Shown one piece after another: positions 36,310 to 45,829 of a DNA stretch of 55,319 nt. How positions within the stretch are numbered: the first letter of the stretch is position 1; every line of letters starts with the position of its first letter. The notes under the pieces were generated by a model. That model saw only the letters and a list, made by a program, of their open reading frames with translations. It was not told where the DNA came from and did not search any database. The stretch spans positions 1 through 55,319 of the forward strand of contig DAIDGQ010000032.1 of assembly GCA_027452215.1 (NCBI GenBank), given 5' to 3'. The position numbers and the translations under genes are program-made. This DNA is from Granulicella sp. GTDB taxonomy: Bacteria; Acidobacteriota; Terriglobia; Terriglobales; Acidobacteriaceae.

Positions 36310-38577
36310 ATGAGTCCTGTTCCATTTGAGAATTCGCCAGCGGACGCTGAAACTCCCGCTGCACCCGTAGTAGGGGCCCCCCAAACCGCCGCTGACGCTA
36401 CCTTATCGGAGGCCTGGGTCACGATTCGTGCCCGCAAGAAACTAATTCTGGCGGTTGCCGCGCTCGGCTCAATTTATGGCTTTTATCAAGGAGCGACCCA
36501 ACCCCGGCTCTTTACGGCTTCTGGCACGATCGAGATTCGTAGCGGATCCTCGAATGAATATCGTGTGGGAACGAGCGCTGGGGCTGCTAATTCGCCCCGG
36601 CTGCCGACCGAGATTGCCATACTCAAGAGCGATTCTCTTTTGCTCGAGGTCGCACGAGACCGCAACCTGGCGAATGATCCTGCATTCCTGGGACCCACGG
36701 GACGTTATAGAAATATTGATGACCCTGCCGTTCGGATGGCCGTCGTTTCAGCTCTGAAGCGAGATATCTCAGTTGGAGATATTCCAAAGACCGATATTGT
36801 CAGCATCAGCTGCACAACATCTAAGGCGCAACTCTCGGCCGACATCGTCAACCAGCTTGTACAGGACTACATCACCCACAGCTTTCAATCGCGGGCTGAT
36901 GCTACAAACCGGGTTCAGGATTTCTTCTCGAGAACGCTCGACGGTCTGAAAAAAGAGGTTGAATCGTCGCAAGAGCAGATGCTTGATCTGCAAAAGCAAC
37001 TTGGGGTGCTTGGCTTTGATCCTAAAGATAACCAGATCACGACGACCCTCGACGAGCTGAACAAGGCCGCCGGCGAAGCAGAGATTGCCCGAATTGCCGC
37101 CGAGACTCGCTATCAAGTGCTATCCAGCATGGATCCCAGCATTCTCGATCAGGCTGGAAGCGCCTATGCGCCAAGCAACGTGTCAGCATTGCGGTCTCAA
37201 CTGAACGCGGCACGGGTCAATTTGGCACAACTCAACGTCATCTATGGGCCAAATAACCCCAAGGAAAAAGCGGTCAAGGACCAGATTGCAGAGTTGGACA
37301 AGCAGGTGGCTGCGGAAGAGGAACGCATCCTGAGCGAGACCAAACAGCTTTATCTGGCAGCCAAGGCACAGGAAGCCCAGACAAATGCGGCCTTGGATGC
37401 AGAAAAAAGTACGGCCTACAAGCTGCGCGATGAACTGCTTGAATACACACTGCGGGAGCGGGAGTTTGAATCGAACCGCGCGCTGTATGACGGACTAAAG
37501 CAGCGGCTACGCACTGCTGGGGTCGAAGCGGGGCTTGAGTCCACCGAAATTGAGCCCATCGATACAGCATACCCACCGCTGTCACCAACGCTGCAACCAC
37601 GAACCAATATCTTCGTACTCGACACTTTTGTGATGCTCATTGTCGGCCTCATTCTAGCCTTCGTGCTGGAGAGTCTTGATACGGGTCTCCGCAGTGTTGC
37701 TGAGATCGAAAGCGTTTCTGGACTGCCTTCACTGGCTCTCATTCCACGTGCCCGGCGCAGCGTATCAGACGAAACGTCCCTTTCCACGGCGATGCGAAAC
37801 CTGGGCACGCTGTCCAGCCCAAAATCTCAATTTTCCGAGGCATTCAGAGCACTCCGTACTTCGTTGCTCCTTTCCGTTGCAGGCGGCGAGCCGAAGGTCA
37901 TTTTGCTGACCAGTGCCACTCCTTCGGAAGGTAAGACGACGGTTTCGATTAATCTTGCTTGCGTCCTTGCACAGCGTAATGTGCGCGTTCTGATCATCGA
38001 TGCCGACCTACGCCGACCCACCGTGCATCACCGCTTTGGTCTGAACGGCAAGGTGGGGCTAACTTCGGTGCTCACCGGCAGCGTCAGTCTCGAGGATGCA
38101 ATCCAGACGGTGCCAGAGATCCCGCAACTGGACGTACTGGTCAGCGGACCTGTCCCGCCGTTCCCCACAGAGATGCTCGGCTCTGAGACGATGCGCTTGC
38201 TGCTCGAGCGCTGCAAGGGAATGTATACGCACATTGTGATGGACTCGCCGCCACTTCTATCGGTTACAGACAGCGTTGTCCTTGCGCGTGATGCGGATGC
38301 TGTCGTGATGATTGTCCGCCACGGTAAATCTAGTAAACACGCCATGCGACGCGCCCGTGACCTCCTCGTCCGCTCCGGTGCACCGGTCACCGGTATCGTT
38401 CTCAATGCCGTGGATCTGAACAGCCCCGAGTACTACGCCTACTACGGATACTACGGATACACGGGCTACGCCGCTGCTGGTGTTGATAGTGCTGGCTGGG
38501 ATGCCAAGGGAGGCAGCAAGGAATGGACTCCCAGGGGGCCCGACAGATCCGATCCTGGCAAAGGAGATACAGAATGA
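36310..38577 (+). CDS. Polysaccharide co-polymerase/BY-type tyrosine autokinase
   Basis: This 755-residue Wzc/CapAB-type protein has an N-terminal Wzz domain with TM1 (about residues 48-62), a long coiled-coil periplasmic region, TM2 (LDTFVMLIVGLILAFVLE) and a C-terminal kinase. The kinase has Walker A TPSEGKTT, Walker A' DADLRRPT and Walker B HIVMDSPPLL. The C-terminal tail has a dense Tyr cluster (YYAYYGYYGYTGY), the autophosphorylation site. It would set polymer length and gate export through the Wza-type protein. TAGACT lies close before the ATG and no Shine-Dalgarno sequence is seen. It overlaps the next gene by 4 bp. Confidence 0.9.
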   Translation: MSPVPFENSPADAETPAAPVVGAPQTAADATLSEAWVTIRARKKLILAVAALGSIYGFYQGATQPRLFTASGTIEIRSGSSNEYRVGTSAGAANSPRLPTEIAILKSDSLLLEVARDRNLANDPAFLGPTGRYRNIDDPAVRMAVVSALKRDISVGDIPKTDIVSISCTTSKAQLSADIVNQLVQDYITHSFQSRADATNRVQDFFSRTLDGLKKEVESSQEQMLDLQKQLGVLGFDPKDNQITTTLDELNKAAGEAEIARIAAETRYQVLSSMDPSILDQAGSAYAPSNVSALRSQLNAARVNLAQLNVIYGPNNPKEKAVKDQIAELDKQVAAEEERILSETKQLYLAAKAQEAQTNAALDAEKSTAYKLRDELLEYTLREREFESNRALYDGLKQRLRTAGVEAGLESTEIEPIDTAYPPLSPTLQPRTNIFVLDTFVMLIVGLILAFVLESLDTGLRSVAEIESVSGLPSLALIPRARRSVSDETSLSTAMRNLGTLSSPKSQFSEAFRALRTSLLLSVAGGEPKVILLTSATPSEGKTTVSINLACVLAQRNVRVLIIDADLRRPTVHHRFGLNGKVGLTSVLTGSVSLEDAIQTVPEIPQLDVLVSGPVPPFPTEMLGSETMRLLLERCKGMYTHIVMDSPPLLSVTDSVVLARDADAVVMIVRHGKSSKHAMRRARDLLVRSGAPVTGIVLNAVDLNSPEYYAYYGYYGYTGYAAAGVDSAGWDAKGGSKEWTPRGPDRSDPGKGDTE

Positions 38578-39596
38578 TCCGCATGTGCCATAGCTCTTGC
38601 TCCACTATCCTGGCGCGTGCGATTCGCTTGGTGGGTTTCCTAGCCGCCATCGTCCTCTTCTTTATAGGCTCCACCGGTGCGCTTTCCCAGTTCAGTGGTC
38701 CAGCAACGTCGAGCATATCGTCCTACAACCAGTCCTTCCCCATCACCACAGATCCCGCCATTCTTTATCCCGGCGAGCGGGATGTGGTCTTGACAGTCGG
38801 AGACTTGGTTCAGATCCGCCTCTTTTCCGATCCAGAGTACACATCGTCCGTCCGGATCAACAACGATGGTACGGTTCTCCTTCCCTTGATCGGGATCATC
38901 CATCTGGAAGGTCTCTCGGTTACTAAGGCGGAGCAGTTGATCGCAGAGAAGCTGTCCGCAGCCGGCATGTACCATGACCCCCAGGTGACGCTTCAAATAA
39001 CAGAGGGTCCGAACGCGGTTGTCACTATCGTCGGCGAAGCTCATGCCGTCGTACCCGTAGTCGGTTCGCGGCGTCTGTTCGACGTCCTTTCCACAGGTGG
39101 AGGGCTTCCTCCCACTGCTAGTCATGTCATCACGATTGATCGTCCCGGAGTGGCAGACCCAATCGTCGTTGACCTCGGCACCGATCCCATGCACAGCCAG
39201 TTGGGCAACATCCCGGTGTACCCCGGGGACACGATTGTGGTCTCCCGCATCGGAGTCGTTTATATTCTGGGAGCATTCGGCTCAAGTACGGGAACTATCC
39301 CACTAAATGCCTATACCCCTCTCACCCTCACCGAAGCCACGGCTTTGAGTGGTGGAATTAAGTTTGAGGGCAACTTCTCCGATCTCCGTATCATCCGGAC
39401 TGTCGGGGACCATCGCACCGTTGCGGTCTATAACATCAAGAAGGTGCTCGATGGCAAGGTGCCCGATCCAATTCTTGAACCTAACGATATCGTGTATCTG
39501 CCTCGTGTCCCGTTGAAGCAATTTATTAACTCGGGCGGATTGGGAACGCTCCTGGGGGTTGTCAGCTTAGCCATAACCGTTGCGGTATTACAGTAA
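38574..39596 (+). CDS. Polysaccharide export protein, Wza/outer-membrane type
   Basis: This 340-residue exported protein has a signal/anchor near residues 12-36 (RAIRLVGFLAAIVLFFIG), a Poly_export domain (GDLVQIRLFSDPEYTSSVRI, DGTVLLPLIGIIHLEGL) and SLBB-type domains (VTIVGEAHAVVPVVGSRRL, GDTIVVSRIGVVYILGAF), then a C-terminal hydrophobic helix. It would form the export channel for the polymer. ATG at 38574 overlaps the wzc stop (ATGA), with GGAG about 8 nt upstream; an upstream in-frame start at 38523 lies inside wzc and is not favoured. There is no obvious lipobox, so membrane attachment is uncertain. Confidence 0.85.
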   Translation: MIRMCHSSCSTILARAIRLVGFLAAIVLFFIGSTGALSQFSGPATSSISSYNQSFPITTDPAILYPGERDVVLTVGDLVQIRLFSDPEYTSSVRINNDGTVLLPLIGIIHLEGLSVTKAEQLIAEKLSAAGMYHDPQVTLQITEGPNAVVTIVGEAHAVVPVVGSRRLFDVLSTGGGLPPTASHVITIDRPGVADPIVVDLGTDPMHSQLGNIPVYPGDTIVVSRIGVVYILGAFGSSTGTIPLNAYTPLTLTEATALSGGIKFEGNFSDLRIIRTVGDHRTVAVYNIKKVLDGKVPDPILEPNDIVYLPRVPLKQFINSGGLGTLLGVVSLAITVAVLQ

Positions 39597-39613
39597 CCGG
39601 GAGTCCGCGAGTG

Positions 39614-40873
39614 ATGACGGCTTCTGCACAGCCCACCAGCAATAGCGCCAGCCGTTCCCCTGTACGGCTGGCCTACCTCGTCAGCCATCCTATTCAGTAT
39701 CAGGCCCCTCTTCTACGTCGCATCGCCCTTGAACCGGAGATCGACCTGACCGTCCTTTTTGGCTCTGATTTCTCGGTGCGTGGATACAAGGACCAAGGTT
39801 TCGGCGTGGACGTGAAATGGGATACTCCGCTACTTGACGGCTACCGCTCGGAGTTTCTGCGTCCATGGCGCGACACGGGTGGAGTCTCGCCAACTACTCC
39901 CATCAGCCGAGGACTCTACCGCCGGCTTCAATGCGCCGACGGGAGTCCGGGCTTTGATGCCCTCTGGGTACATGGCTACGCCAGCATCAACGCGCTACAG
40001 GCGATCCTAGCGGCGAACTCGCTCGGGATTCCTGTATTACTGCGTGCCGAGTCATGGCTTGCCGACCGTCCTCGTAGCCCATGGACGCTCGCCACAAAGT
40101 CACTCTTCTTTCGAGTTCTGGGGAGCGGCATTGCCGCAGTTCTCCCCATCGGGACTGTGAACTCGGACTATTGGACACATTACTTTGGAGAGCGAGTACC
40201 TCAGTTCCTAATGCCGTATGCTGTCAACAATCGCTATTTCGCAGATCTCGCAGAGGTTGCGGCGCCCCGCGAGCAGGAGCTAAGGGCGGAGCTTGGGCTT
40301 GCTCCCGAGCGGCAGGTCATCCTGTTCGCCTCCAAGCTACAGACGCGCAAGCACGCCGGTCACCTTATCGAGGCCTATCGCAGCTTCATCGCCAGCCGTC
40401 GGGCCCAGAGTGAAGCTCCCTATCTTGTTATCGTCGGCGACGGCGAACAGAGGGCCGCGCTTGAGACCAGCACCCGTGAACTGGGTCTTAGGGACGTCCG
40501 CTTCGCCGGCTTCCGGAACCAGTCGGAGCTGCCGCGCTTTTTTCAACTGGCCGACGTCTTCGTCCTTCCCTCGAGGCACGAGCCGTGGGGACTCATCGTC
40601 AATGAGGCGATGGCCGCGGGCTGCCCGGTCATCGTGTCCACTGACGTAGGAAGCCATGCCGATCTGGTCACGGACGGCATCGAGGGCTGCGTCTTCCCCG
40701 TCGGCAACATTCCCGCTCTTACCGATGCTCTGCACCGCGTCTTCTCCTCCCGTGACATGGCCAAACAGATGGGGCAGCGTGCTCGCGAGCGTCTCAGTAC
40801 CTGGACCTTTGAAGAAGACGTACAAGGTTTGCGGGCAGCACTCGCCACCGTGACTCGAAAGCTAAAGGACTGA
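39614..40873 (+). CDS. GT4-family glycosyltransferase
   Basis: This 419-residue enzyme has the GT-B fold. The N-terminal half begins SPVRLAYLVSHPIQYQAPLL, and the C-terminal donor-binding half contains LFASKLQTRKHAGHLIEAYR and VFVLPSRHEPWGLIVNEAMAAG, the E-x7-E-like motif typical of GT4. Such enzymes add sugars from nucleotide donors to a lipid-linked oligosaccharide. The GTG at 39611 is followed by an ATG at 39614, with GGGAG about 10 nt upstream. The donor and linkage are unknown; UDP-xylose or UDP-glucuronate made next door are candidates by context only. Confidence 0.85.
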   Translation: MTASAQPTSNSASRSPVRLAYLVSHPIQYQAPLLRRIALEPEIDLTVLFGSDFSVRGYKDQGFGVDVKWDTPLLDGYRSEFLRPWRDTGGVSPTTPISRGLYRRLQCADGSPGFDALWVHGYASINALQAILAANSLGIPVLLRAESWLADRPRSPWTLATKSLFFRVLGSGIAAVLPIGTVNSDYWTHYFGERVPQFLMPYAVNNRYFADLAEVAAPREQELRAELGLAPERQVILFASKLQTRKHAGHLIEAYRSFIASRRAQSEAPYLVIVGDGEQRAALETSTRELGLRDVRFAGFRNQSELPRFFQLADVFVLPSRHEPWGLIVNEAMAAGCPVIVSTDVGSHADLVTDGIEGCVFPVGNIPALTDALHRVFSSRDMAKQMGQRARERLSTWTFEEDVQGLRAALATVTRKLKD

Positions 40874-40932
40874 TAGCCTCAGACTTGCGCAGCTGCTTTG
40901 CCGGAGCGCAAGTGTGTCGCAATTTAATCGAC

Positions 40933-42123
40933 ATGAAGATCCTCCACATTATCGGATCCATCAATCCCGCGGCTGGAGGCCCTACCGAGGCCATACGGAT
41001 GATCGTCCGTTATCGTCCCCCAGGGTACGAAGCCGAGGTAGTGACCCTCGACAACCCTGACGCTCCCTTTCTCAAGAATTTCCCCTTCGAGATTCATGCG
41101 CTGGGAGGGAAGAAAAAGCACTGGTACTCCCCCCGGCTAATCCCCTGGCTCAAGGCCAATCGCGACCGGTTCGACGGAGTGCTGGTTCACGGATTATGGG
41201 AGTTCACTGGCGTTGCCGCGCTGATCGCGATCTACGGCCACCGACCCTACATGGTCTTCACACACGGCATGCTGGACCCCTACTTCAAACGCCGCTTTCC
41301 GCTCAAACACCTGAAGAAATGGCTCTTCTGGGCTTCGGCTCAGTACTGGGTACTGCGAGCGGCCGACCGGGTACTATTCACCACGGAGATTGAGCGCGAC
41401 CTCGCAACCAAGAGCTTCTGGCTGTGGCATTGGGACCCGATGGTGGTCTCGTATGGCGCCGATCCGCAACTGCCAGAACTTGAAGAGCTTCTCCCGGCCT
41501 TTTATGCGCGATGCCCTGAGCTCCACTCCGGTCGCGACGGCCAGCGCTTTCTACTCTTTCTAGGCCGGATCGACCCCAAGAAGGGCTGCGACCTGCTGCT
41601 CGGAGCCTTTGCTGCCGTCGCGGGCAGGCATCCCGATCTGCATCTGGTGATGGCGGGCCCGGGCGGCTCGGAATGGAGGAGCGAACTACAGGCCGTTGCC
41701 GAGCACGCAGGCGTGGGAGACCGTGTCCACTGGCCGGGAATGCTGCTGGGCGACGCAAAGTGGGGAGCCTTCGCCGCATGCGACGCATTTGTCCTCCCAT
41801 CGCACCAGGAGAACTTCGGCATTGCGGTCGCCGAGGCGCTCGCCTGCGGGCGTCCCGTCCTGATCTCCGACCAGGTCAACATAGCACCCGAGATTGCGGC
41901 CGACGGTTGCGGCCTGGTGGAATCCGACACCCTGGAGGGCACGACTCTCCTGCTGGAGCGCTGGCTCGCACTCGATCCGGATCAGAGGGAGGACATGCGA
42001 AAGCAGGCGCTCGTCACCTTCGCCAAGCGTTACGATATGCGAAGGAACAGCGCTCTGATCCTTCGAACGTTCGAGCATCTTCGTCCCAGACCGGAAGCAC
42101 CCATCCTCCCGGAGGCCAGCTGA
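40933..42123 (+). CDS. GT4-family glycosyltransferase
   Basis: This 396-residue GT-B enzyme starts MKILHIIGSINPAAGGPTEA and has LLFLGRIDPKKGCDLLLGAF and AFVLPSHQENFGIAVAEALA, with the conserved catalytic Glu pair. It lies 59 nt after the first GT4 and 3 nt before the acetyltransferase, so the genes are cotranscribed. A frame extension upstream of 40933 is possible but has no ribosome site. The sugar specificity is unknown. Confidence 0.85.
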   Translation: MKILHIIGSINPAAGGPTEAIRMIVRYRPPGYEAEVVTLDNPDAPFLKNFPFEIHALGGKKKHWYSPRLIPWLKANRDRFDGVLVHGLWEFTGVAALIAIYGHRPYMVFTHGMLDPYFKRRFPLKHLKKWLFWASAQYWVLRAADRVLFTTEIERDLATKSFWLWHWDPMVVSYGADPQLPELEELLPAFYARCPELHSGRDGQRFLLFLGRIDPKKGCDLLLGAFAAVAGRHPDLHLVMAGPGGSEWRSELQAVAEHAGVGDRVHWPGMLLGDAKWGAFAACDAFVLPSHQENFGIAVAEALACGRPVLISDQVNIAPEIAADGCGLVESDTLEGTTLLLERWLALDPDQREDMRKQALVTFAKRYDMRRNSALILRTFEHLRPRPEAPILPEAS

Positions 42124-42126
42124 CCC

Positions 42127-42759
42127 ATGGCCCGCCCCGTCCACTACCGCGCTGACGAACACATCTCCGCGGAGAGCCACGCCGACGCCTATACCCGACC
42201 CTCCTTCAGCTTGGGCAACCGCCTTCGCCGATTGGCGTGGAATCTCTGCTGGCTGTTACTTTACCGCCTTTCCCCGCGGCCGTTCCACGCCTGGCGCGCT
42301 GCGTTGTTGAGACTTTTCGGGGCCACACTCGGAGCCGATTGCCACTTCTACCCGGCCTCGAAGGTTTGGGCACCCTGGAATCTCGTCTGCGCAGACCATG
42401 TCGCTGCAGGCGATGGCGTCGAGATCTACAACCCCTCTCCGATTCAAATCGACACCCACGTGATCCTCTCACAGAACTGCTACCTCTGCGGGGCAACCCA
42501 CGATTACAACCACCCTGACTTCCCTCTTATCGCCTACCGCATGCACATCGAGCGGTATGCCTGGATCTGCGCCCGCGCCTCTGTATCACCGGGGGTCCGC
42601 ATCGCCGAGGGTGCCGTACTCGGCCTTGGCTCCGTGGCCACGCGCGACCTCAAGCCCTGGACGGTCTACAGCGGCAATCCCGCGGTCGCCGTGAAAGAAA
42701 GATCCCGCACGATTCCGTCCGAAGATGGCCAGCATGAAGCGACCGGGGCCGAATCATGA
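42127..42759 (+). CDS. WcaF-like putative colanic-acid-type acetyltransferase
   Basis: This 210-residue protein has a left-handed beta-helix of hexapeptide repeats (for example FYPASKVWAPWNLVCADHVA and SVSPGVRIAEGAVLGLGSVA), as in WcaF/LacA acetyltransferases that O-acetylate sugars using acetyl-CoA. Conserved His residues occur in LCGATHDYNHPDFPL. It starts 3 nt after the GT4 gene and overlaps the next gene by 4 bp. It would add acetyl decoration to the polymer. Confidence 0.85.
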   Translation: MARPVHYRADEHISAESHADAYTRPSFSLGNRLRRLAWNLCWLLLYRLSPRPFHAWRAALLRLFGATLGADCHFYPASKVWAPWNLVCADHVAAGDGVEIYNPSPIQIDTHVILSQNCYLCGATHDYNHPDFPLIAYRMHIERYAWICARASVSPGVRIAEGAVLGLGSVATRDLKPWTVYSGNPAVAVKERSRTIPSEDGQHEATGAES

Positions 42760-43583
42760 TCTCCGTGCTCATTCTCACCCGCAATGAGGAGCAGGATCTT
42801 CCCGGCTGCCTCGACTCAGTCGCATGGTCCGACGACGTGCATATCCTCGACTCCGAAAGTACCGATCGAACCACGGAGATTGCTCGCGAGCGAGGAGCTG
42901 TCGTGACAACGCGACGCTTTGACAACTATGCGGCACAGCGAAACGCAGCGATGCTGCTGCCCTTCCGCCACCCGTGGGTCCTCTTTCTGGATGCCGACGA
43001 GCGCCCCACGCCGGAACTCTCGACTGAGATGCAGCACGCCATTGCGGCGGTACCGGCAAGCGTCTGCGGATTCCGAATGCGCCGTCGGGACTTCCTGTGG
43101 GGAACGTGGCTCAAACACGCGCAGATGACGCCCTATTATGTTCGCCTGTTGCGCGTCGGGCATGTCCATTACACTCGCGACGTGAACGAAGTTGTCGAAG
43201 TTGACGGAGACATCCTCGAGCTGCATTCGCCGCTCGATCACTTTGCTTTCTCCAAAGGCATCAGCCACTGGGTGGCCAAGCACAACCTTTACTCCACCAA
43301 GGAGGCCGAGTTGCTGGCGAATGGCGATGCCGTTCAGGGGGCATCGCTCTATCAGGCTCTCTTCGCGCGCAACTTCCACGAGCGCAGGGTCGCGCAGAAA
43401 GCCATTTTCTATGAGCTTCCGGCGCGGCCGCTGATCAAGTGGGGCTACATGATGTTTGTACGAGGTGCCATACTCGACGGCCATGCCGGCGTGATGTATG
43501 CCACGCTGCACGGCTTCTACGAGTTCCTGATTGAGGTCAAGTGCCGCGAACTCTTACGGCGCCGCGAGGGCAAACCGATCTGA
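42756..43583 (+). CDS. GT2-family glycosyltransferase
   Basis: This 275-residue GT-A enzyme has ISVLILTRNEEQDLPGCLDS at the start, the metal/nucleotide motif LFLDADERPTPEL (DxD-like DAD) and a later HFAFSKGISHWVAKHNLYS segment, close to the WaaE/KdtX-type group of LPS-core and polysaccharide transferases. It overlaps the acetyltransferase stop (ATGA), so it is coupled. The sugar is unknown. It is the last gene of this run and converges with the response regulator. Confidence 0.85.
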   Translation: MISVLILTRNEEQDLPGCLDSVAWSDDVHILDSESTDRTTEIARERGAVVTTRRFDNYAAQRNAAMLLPFRHPWVLFLDADERPTPELSTEMQHAIAAVPASVCGFRMRRRDFLWGTWLKHAQMTPYYVRLLRVGHVHYTRDVNEVVEVDGDILELHSPLDHFAFSKGISHWVAKHNLYSTKEAELLANGDAVQGASLYQALFARNFHERRVAQKAIFYELPARPLIKWGYMMFVRGAILDGHAGVMYATLHGFYEFLIEVKCRELLRRREGKPI

Positions 43584-43599
43584 CGGTTCGCCGCCAGCC

Positions 43600-43980
43600 C
43601 TAGCCCCTTAGCTTGGCCAGCAGGTCGGTCGGATGAACGGGCTTGGCCAGGATTTCGAACTCATGACCCTGCGTGCGTGCACGCTCCAGCAGATCCGCCG
43701 TAGCGGCCTGGCCGGAGAACAGAAGAATCTTGCAATGCGGCAGCTTCGCGCGGGTAAGAATTGCCGCCTCAATCCCAGTCATGCCTGTCATGATCACATC
43801 GGAGATCAGCATGTCCGGGTGGAAGCTGTCGAGCTCATCGATCGCCTTCTCCCCGCTGTACACGGCGCGAGCCTCAAAGCCGGCCTGGTTGAGTATGATT
43901 GCCAGCGTATTGGCAATTACTTGTTCGTCATCCGCGACCAGAACGCGAGGCTTCGATTGAGTGGTAGTCTTTTCTGCCAT
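43600..43980 (-). CDS. Single-domain response regulator
   Basis: This 126-residue receiver domain has no output domain. The acidic pair Asp17-Asp18, phospho-acceptor Asp61 in LISDVIMTG, Ser in LLFSGQ and Lys in LAKPV are all present. It would be phosphorylated by a kinase elsewhere. It lies between the EPS glycosyltransferases and cpsB on the other strand; a role in EPS control is an inference from position. AAGGGA lies about 12 nt before the ATG, further than usual. Confidence 0.85.
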   Translation of the reverse strand: MAEKTTTQSKPRVLVADDEQVIANTLAIILNQAGFEARAVYSGEKAIDELDSFHPDMLISDVIMTGMTGIEAAILTRAKLPHCKILLFSGQAATADLLERARTQGHEFEILAKPVHPTDLLAKLRG

Positions 43981-44213
43981 GATGAATAGTGATCCCTTGA
44001 AACTTCTTTCCTTAACCTAACAACTCATTTGTCCTGCATGGACGCATACGTGCTCCCTCCATCATACGGGTATGCGGTACCGCGAACCATGCGACATCAT
44101 GAAACCAGATGAATCTCAACATTCGATGCAGGAAAACCCGCCCGCGCTGCCTGCCGGGACGCCCCCCCCCCCGCGATTCGGGCCTGCATGATGATACCCT
44201 TGCCATACTTCGC
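43981..44213. other. Intergenic gap with an 11-nt poly-C tract
   Basis: This 233-bp gap between the divergent response regulator and cpsB holds an uninterrupted run of eleven C (44162-44172), about 40 nt before the cpsB start. A CATACT -10-like sequence is at 44204-44209. The frame of cpsB is open upstream through the C-tract to 44109. Nothing else is recognisable. Confidence 0.6.
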
Positions 44214-45032
44214 ATGGTTGACCTTCACCATCACTTATTGCCGGGCCTGGACGATGGATCTCCCAACCTCGAGACCTCTGTGGCGATGGCCCGCATCGCA
44301 GCCAACGACGGCATAACTCATGTCGTCGCCACTCCTCACGCCAACAACGTCTATACATTCGATCCCGAACTCATCGCCACCAGGGTCGCAGCGTTGCGTA
44401 CGGCCCTTGCGAACGAGGCAATTCCGCTCACGATCGCATCAGGATGCGACTTTCACCTCAGCTACGACAATATGCAGGACGCGGTCGCGAATCCCCGCAA
44501 GTACACCCTCAATGGGGGCGACTATCTACTGGTCGAGCTACCGGACTACGGTCTCTCTCCGCACCTGGATGAGGCCTTCTACGAGCTCGGACTGGCCGGC
44601 ATGAGGCCTATCCTTACCCATCCTGAGCGGAATCCGACCCTGCAGCGCGACCCCAAACGTCTCGCAGACTGGATGCGCATCGGCTTGCTCACGCAGATCA
44701 CTACGAGCGCTGTGGTCGGGCAGATGGGCCGTAAGGCTGAGCGCATGGCCCATACGATGCTCGCTGACCGTTGGGTTCACTTCCTCGCCACTGACGCACA
44801 CAATACTGAGTCGCGCCCTCCACGCATGAGAGCTGCGCACAACCTCGTGGCGAAAAAATATGGTCTCGAATATGCGGACCGCCTCTGCACCAACAACCCG
44901 TTAGCGGTCTTCGAAGGCCGTCCACTTCCAGAACAGGACGAGCCACTTAATCTCTACGAAGACGATCCTGAGCTCAACCGGCGCTGGTGGCAGATCTTCT
45001 GGAAACGTAGACGTTCGGACCGCGAGAACTAG
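44214..45032 (+). CDS. CpsB/YwqE-like tyrosine-protein phosphatase (PHP family)
   Basis: This 272-residue metal-dependent phosphatase opens MVDLHHHLLPGLDDGSPN, the first PHP metal motif, followed by VVATPHAN, ILTHPERNP and FLATDAHNTE, so all metal ligands are in place. The family dephosphorylates BY-kinases, and so would reset the Wzc-type kinase encoded at 36310. ATG at 44214 matches the family start; a longer frame passes through a poly-C run. A Shine-Dalgarno sequence is not evident. Confidence 0.85.
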   Translation: MVDLHHHLLPGLDDGSPNLETSVAMARIAANDGITHVVATPHANNVYTFDPELIATRVAALRTALANEAIPLTIASGCDFHLSYDNMQDAVANPRKYTLNGGDYLLVELPDYGLSPHLDEAFYELGLAGMRPILTHPERNPTLQRDPKRLADWMRIGLLTQITTSAVVGQMGRKAERMAHTMLADRWVHFLATDAHNTESRPPRMRAAHNLVAKKYGLEYADRLCTNNPLAVFEGRPLPEQDEPLNLYEDDPELNRRWWQIFWKRRRSDREN

Positions 45033-45067
45033 TTCGTCACGACTGGAGAGGCGCAGGAACTGCAGAG

Positions 45068-45829
45068 CTACAGCCCGAGTCCGCCATCCACGGCCAGGAG
45101 CTGCCCCGTGATGAAGTGTGGCCCGGTTGCGAAGAACAATACGGCGGCTGCAACATCCTCTGCCTGACCATTGCGCTTCATCGGAGTGTTCTTTGCAAAC
45201 TGCTCATAGGCAGGATTCACTTCGCCCATCACAATCATCCCCGGTGCCACGCAGTTCACACTGATCTCCGGAGCCCACGCCTTGGCCATCGTATGCGACA
45301 GCATGTGCAGAGCCGCCTTCGACGTGCAGTAGTGTGCGTGCGTCGACCACGGATGAAGACCTCCCAGCGAGCCTATATTCACAATGCGACCATGCGCAGC
45401 TTTGAGATGCGCATGGGCCGCCTTCCCCACAAGGAATGGGCCACGCGTATTGACTTCGAACATCGCATCCCACTCGGCCACGCTGATCGACTCGAGCGGC
45501 TGCGTCTCGAACGCTCCCGCGTTGTTGACCAGGAGGTCCAACCCACCCAGACCCTCAACTGCCGCCGCCACAGCCGCCTGGACGCTTGACTCTTCGCGCA
45601 CGTCGCAACGCAACGCGAGAGCACGAACGCCATACGATTTCATGGCCGCAACCGTAGCTTGGGCCGCAGCCTCAGACCCGCGATACGTGATCGCAACCTC
45701 GGCACCAGCCTCTGCCAGCGTCAGCGCCAGAGCACGTCCAATCCGCTTTGCTCCACCGGTAACTAGCGCCCGCTTTCCTTCCAGCGGGCGTGCCAGCAGA
45801 CGCGTCTCTAGTCGTCGCTCTTCGCTCAC
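45068..45829 (-). CDS. SDR-family oxidoreductase
   Basis: This 253-residue NAD(P)H-dependent reductase has ALVTGGAKRIGRALALTLAE (nucleotide-binding, of the TGGAKRIG form seen in pteridine reductases), NNAG, and the catalytic Ser/Tyr/Lys in NIGSLGG and YCTSKAAL, with the C-terminal GQLLAVDGGLGL. The resemblance is to FabG/FolM-type enzymes; the substrate is unknown. Its start overlaps the stop of the 45826 gene by 4 bp. Confidence 0.85.
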   Translation of the reverse strand: MSEERRLETRLLARPLEGKRALVTGGAKRIGRALALTLAEAGAEVAITYRGSEAAAQATVAAMKSYGVRALALRCDVREESSVQAAVAAAVEGLGGLDLLVNNAGAFETQPLESISVAEWDAMFEVNTRGPFLVGKAAHAHLKAAHGRIVNIGSLGGLHPWSTHAHYCTSKAALHMLSHTMAKAWAPEISVNCVAPGMIVMGEVNPAYEQFAKNTPMKRNGQAEDVAAAVLFFATGPHFITGQLLAVDGGLGL

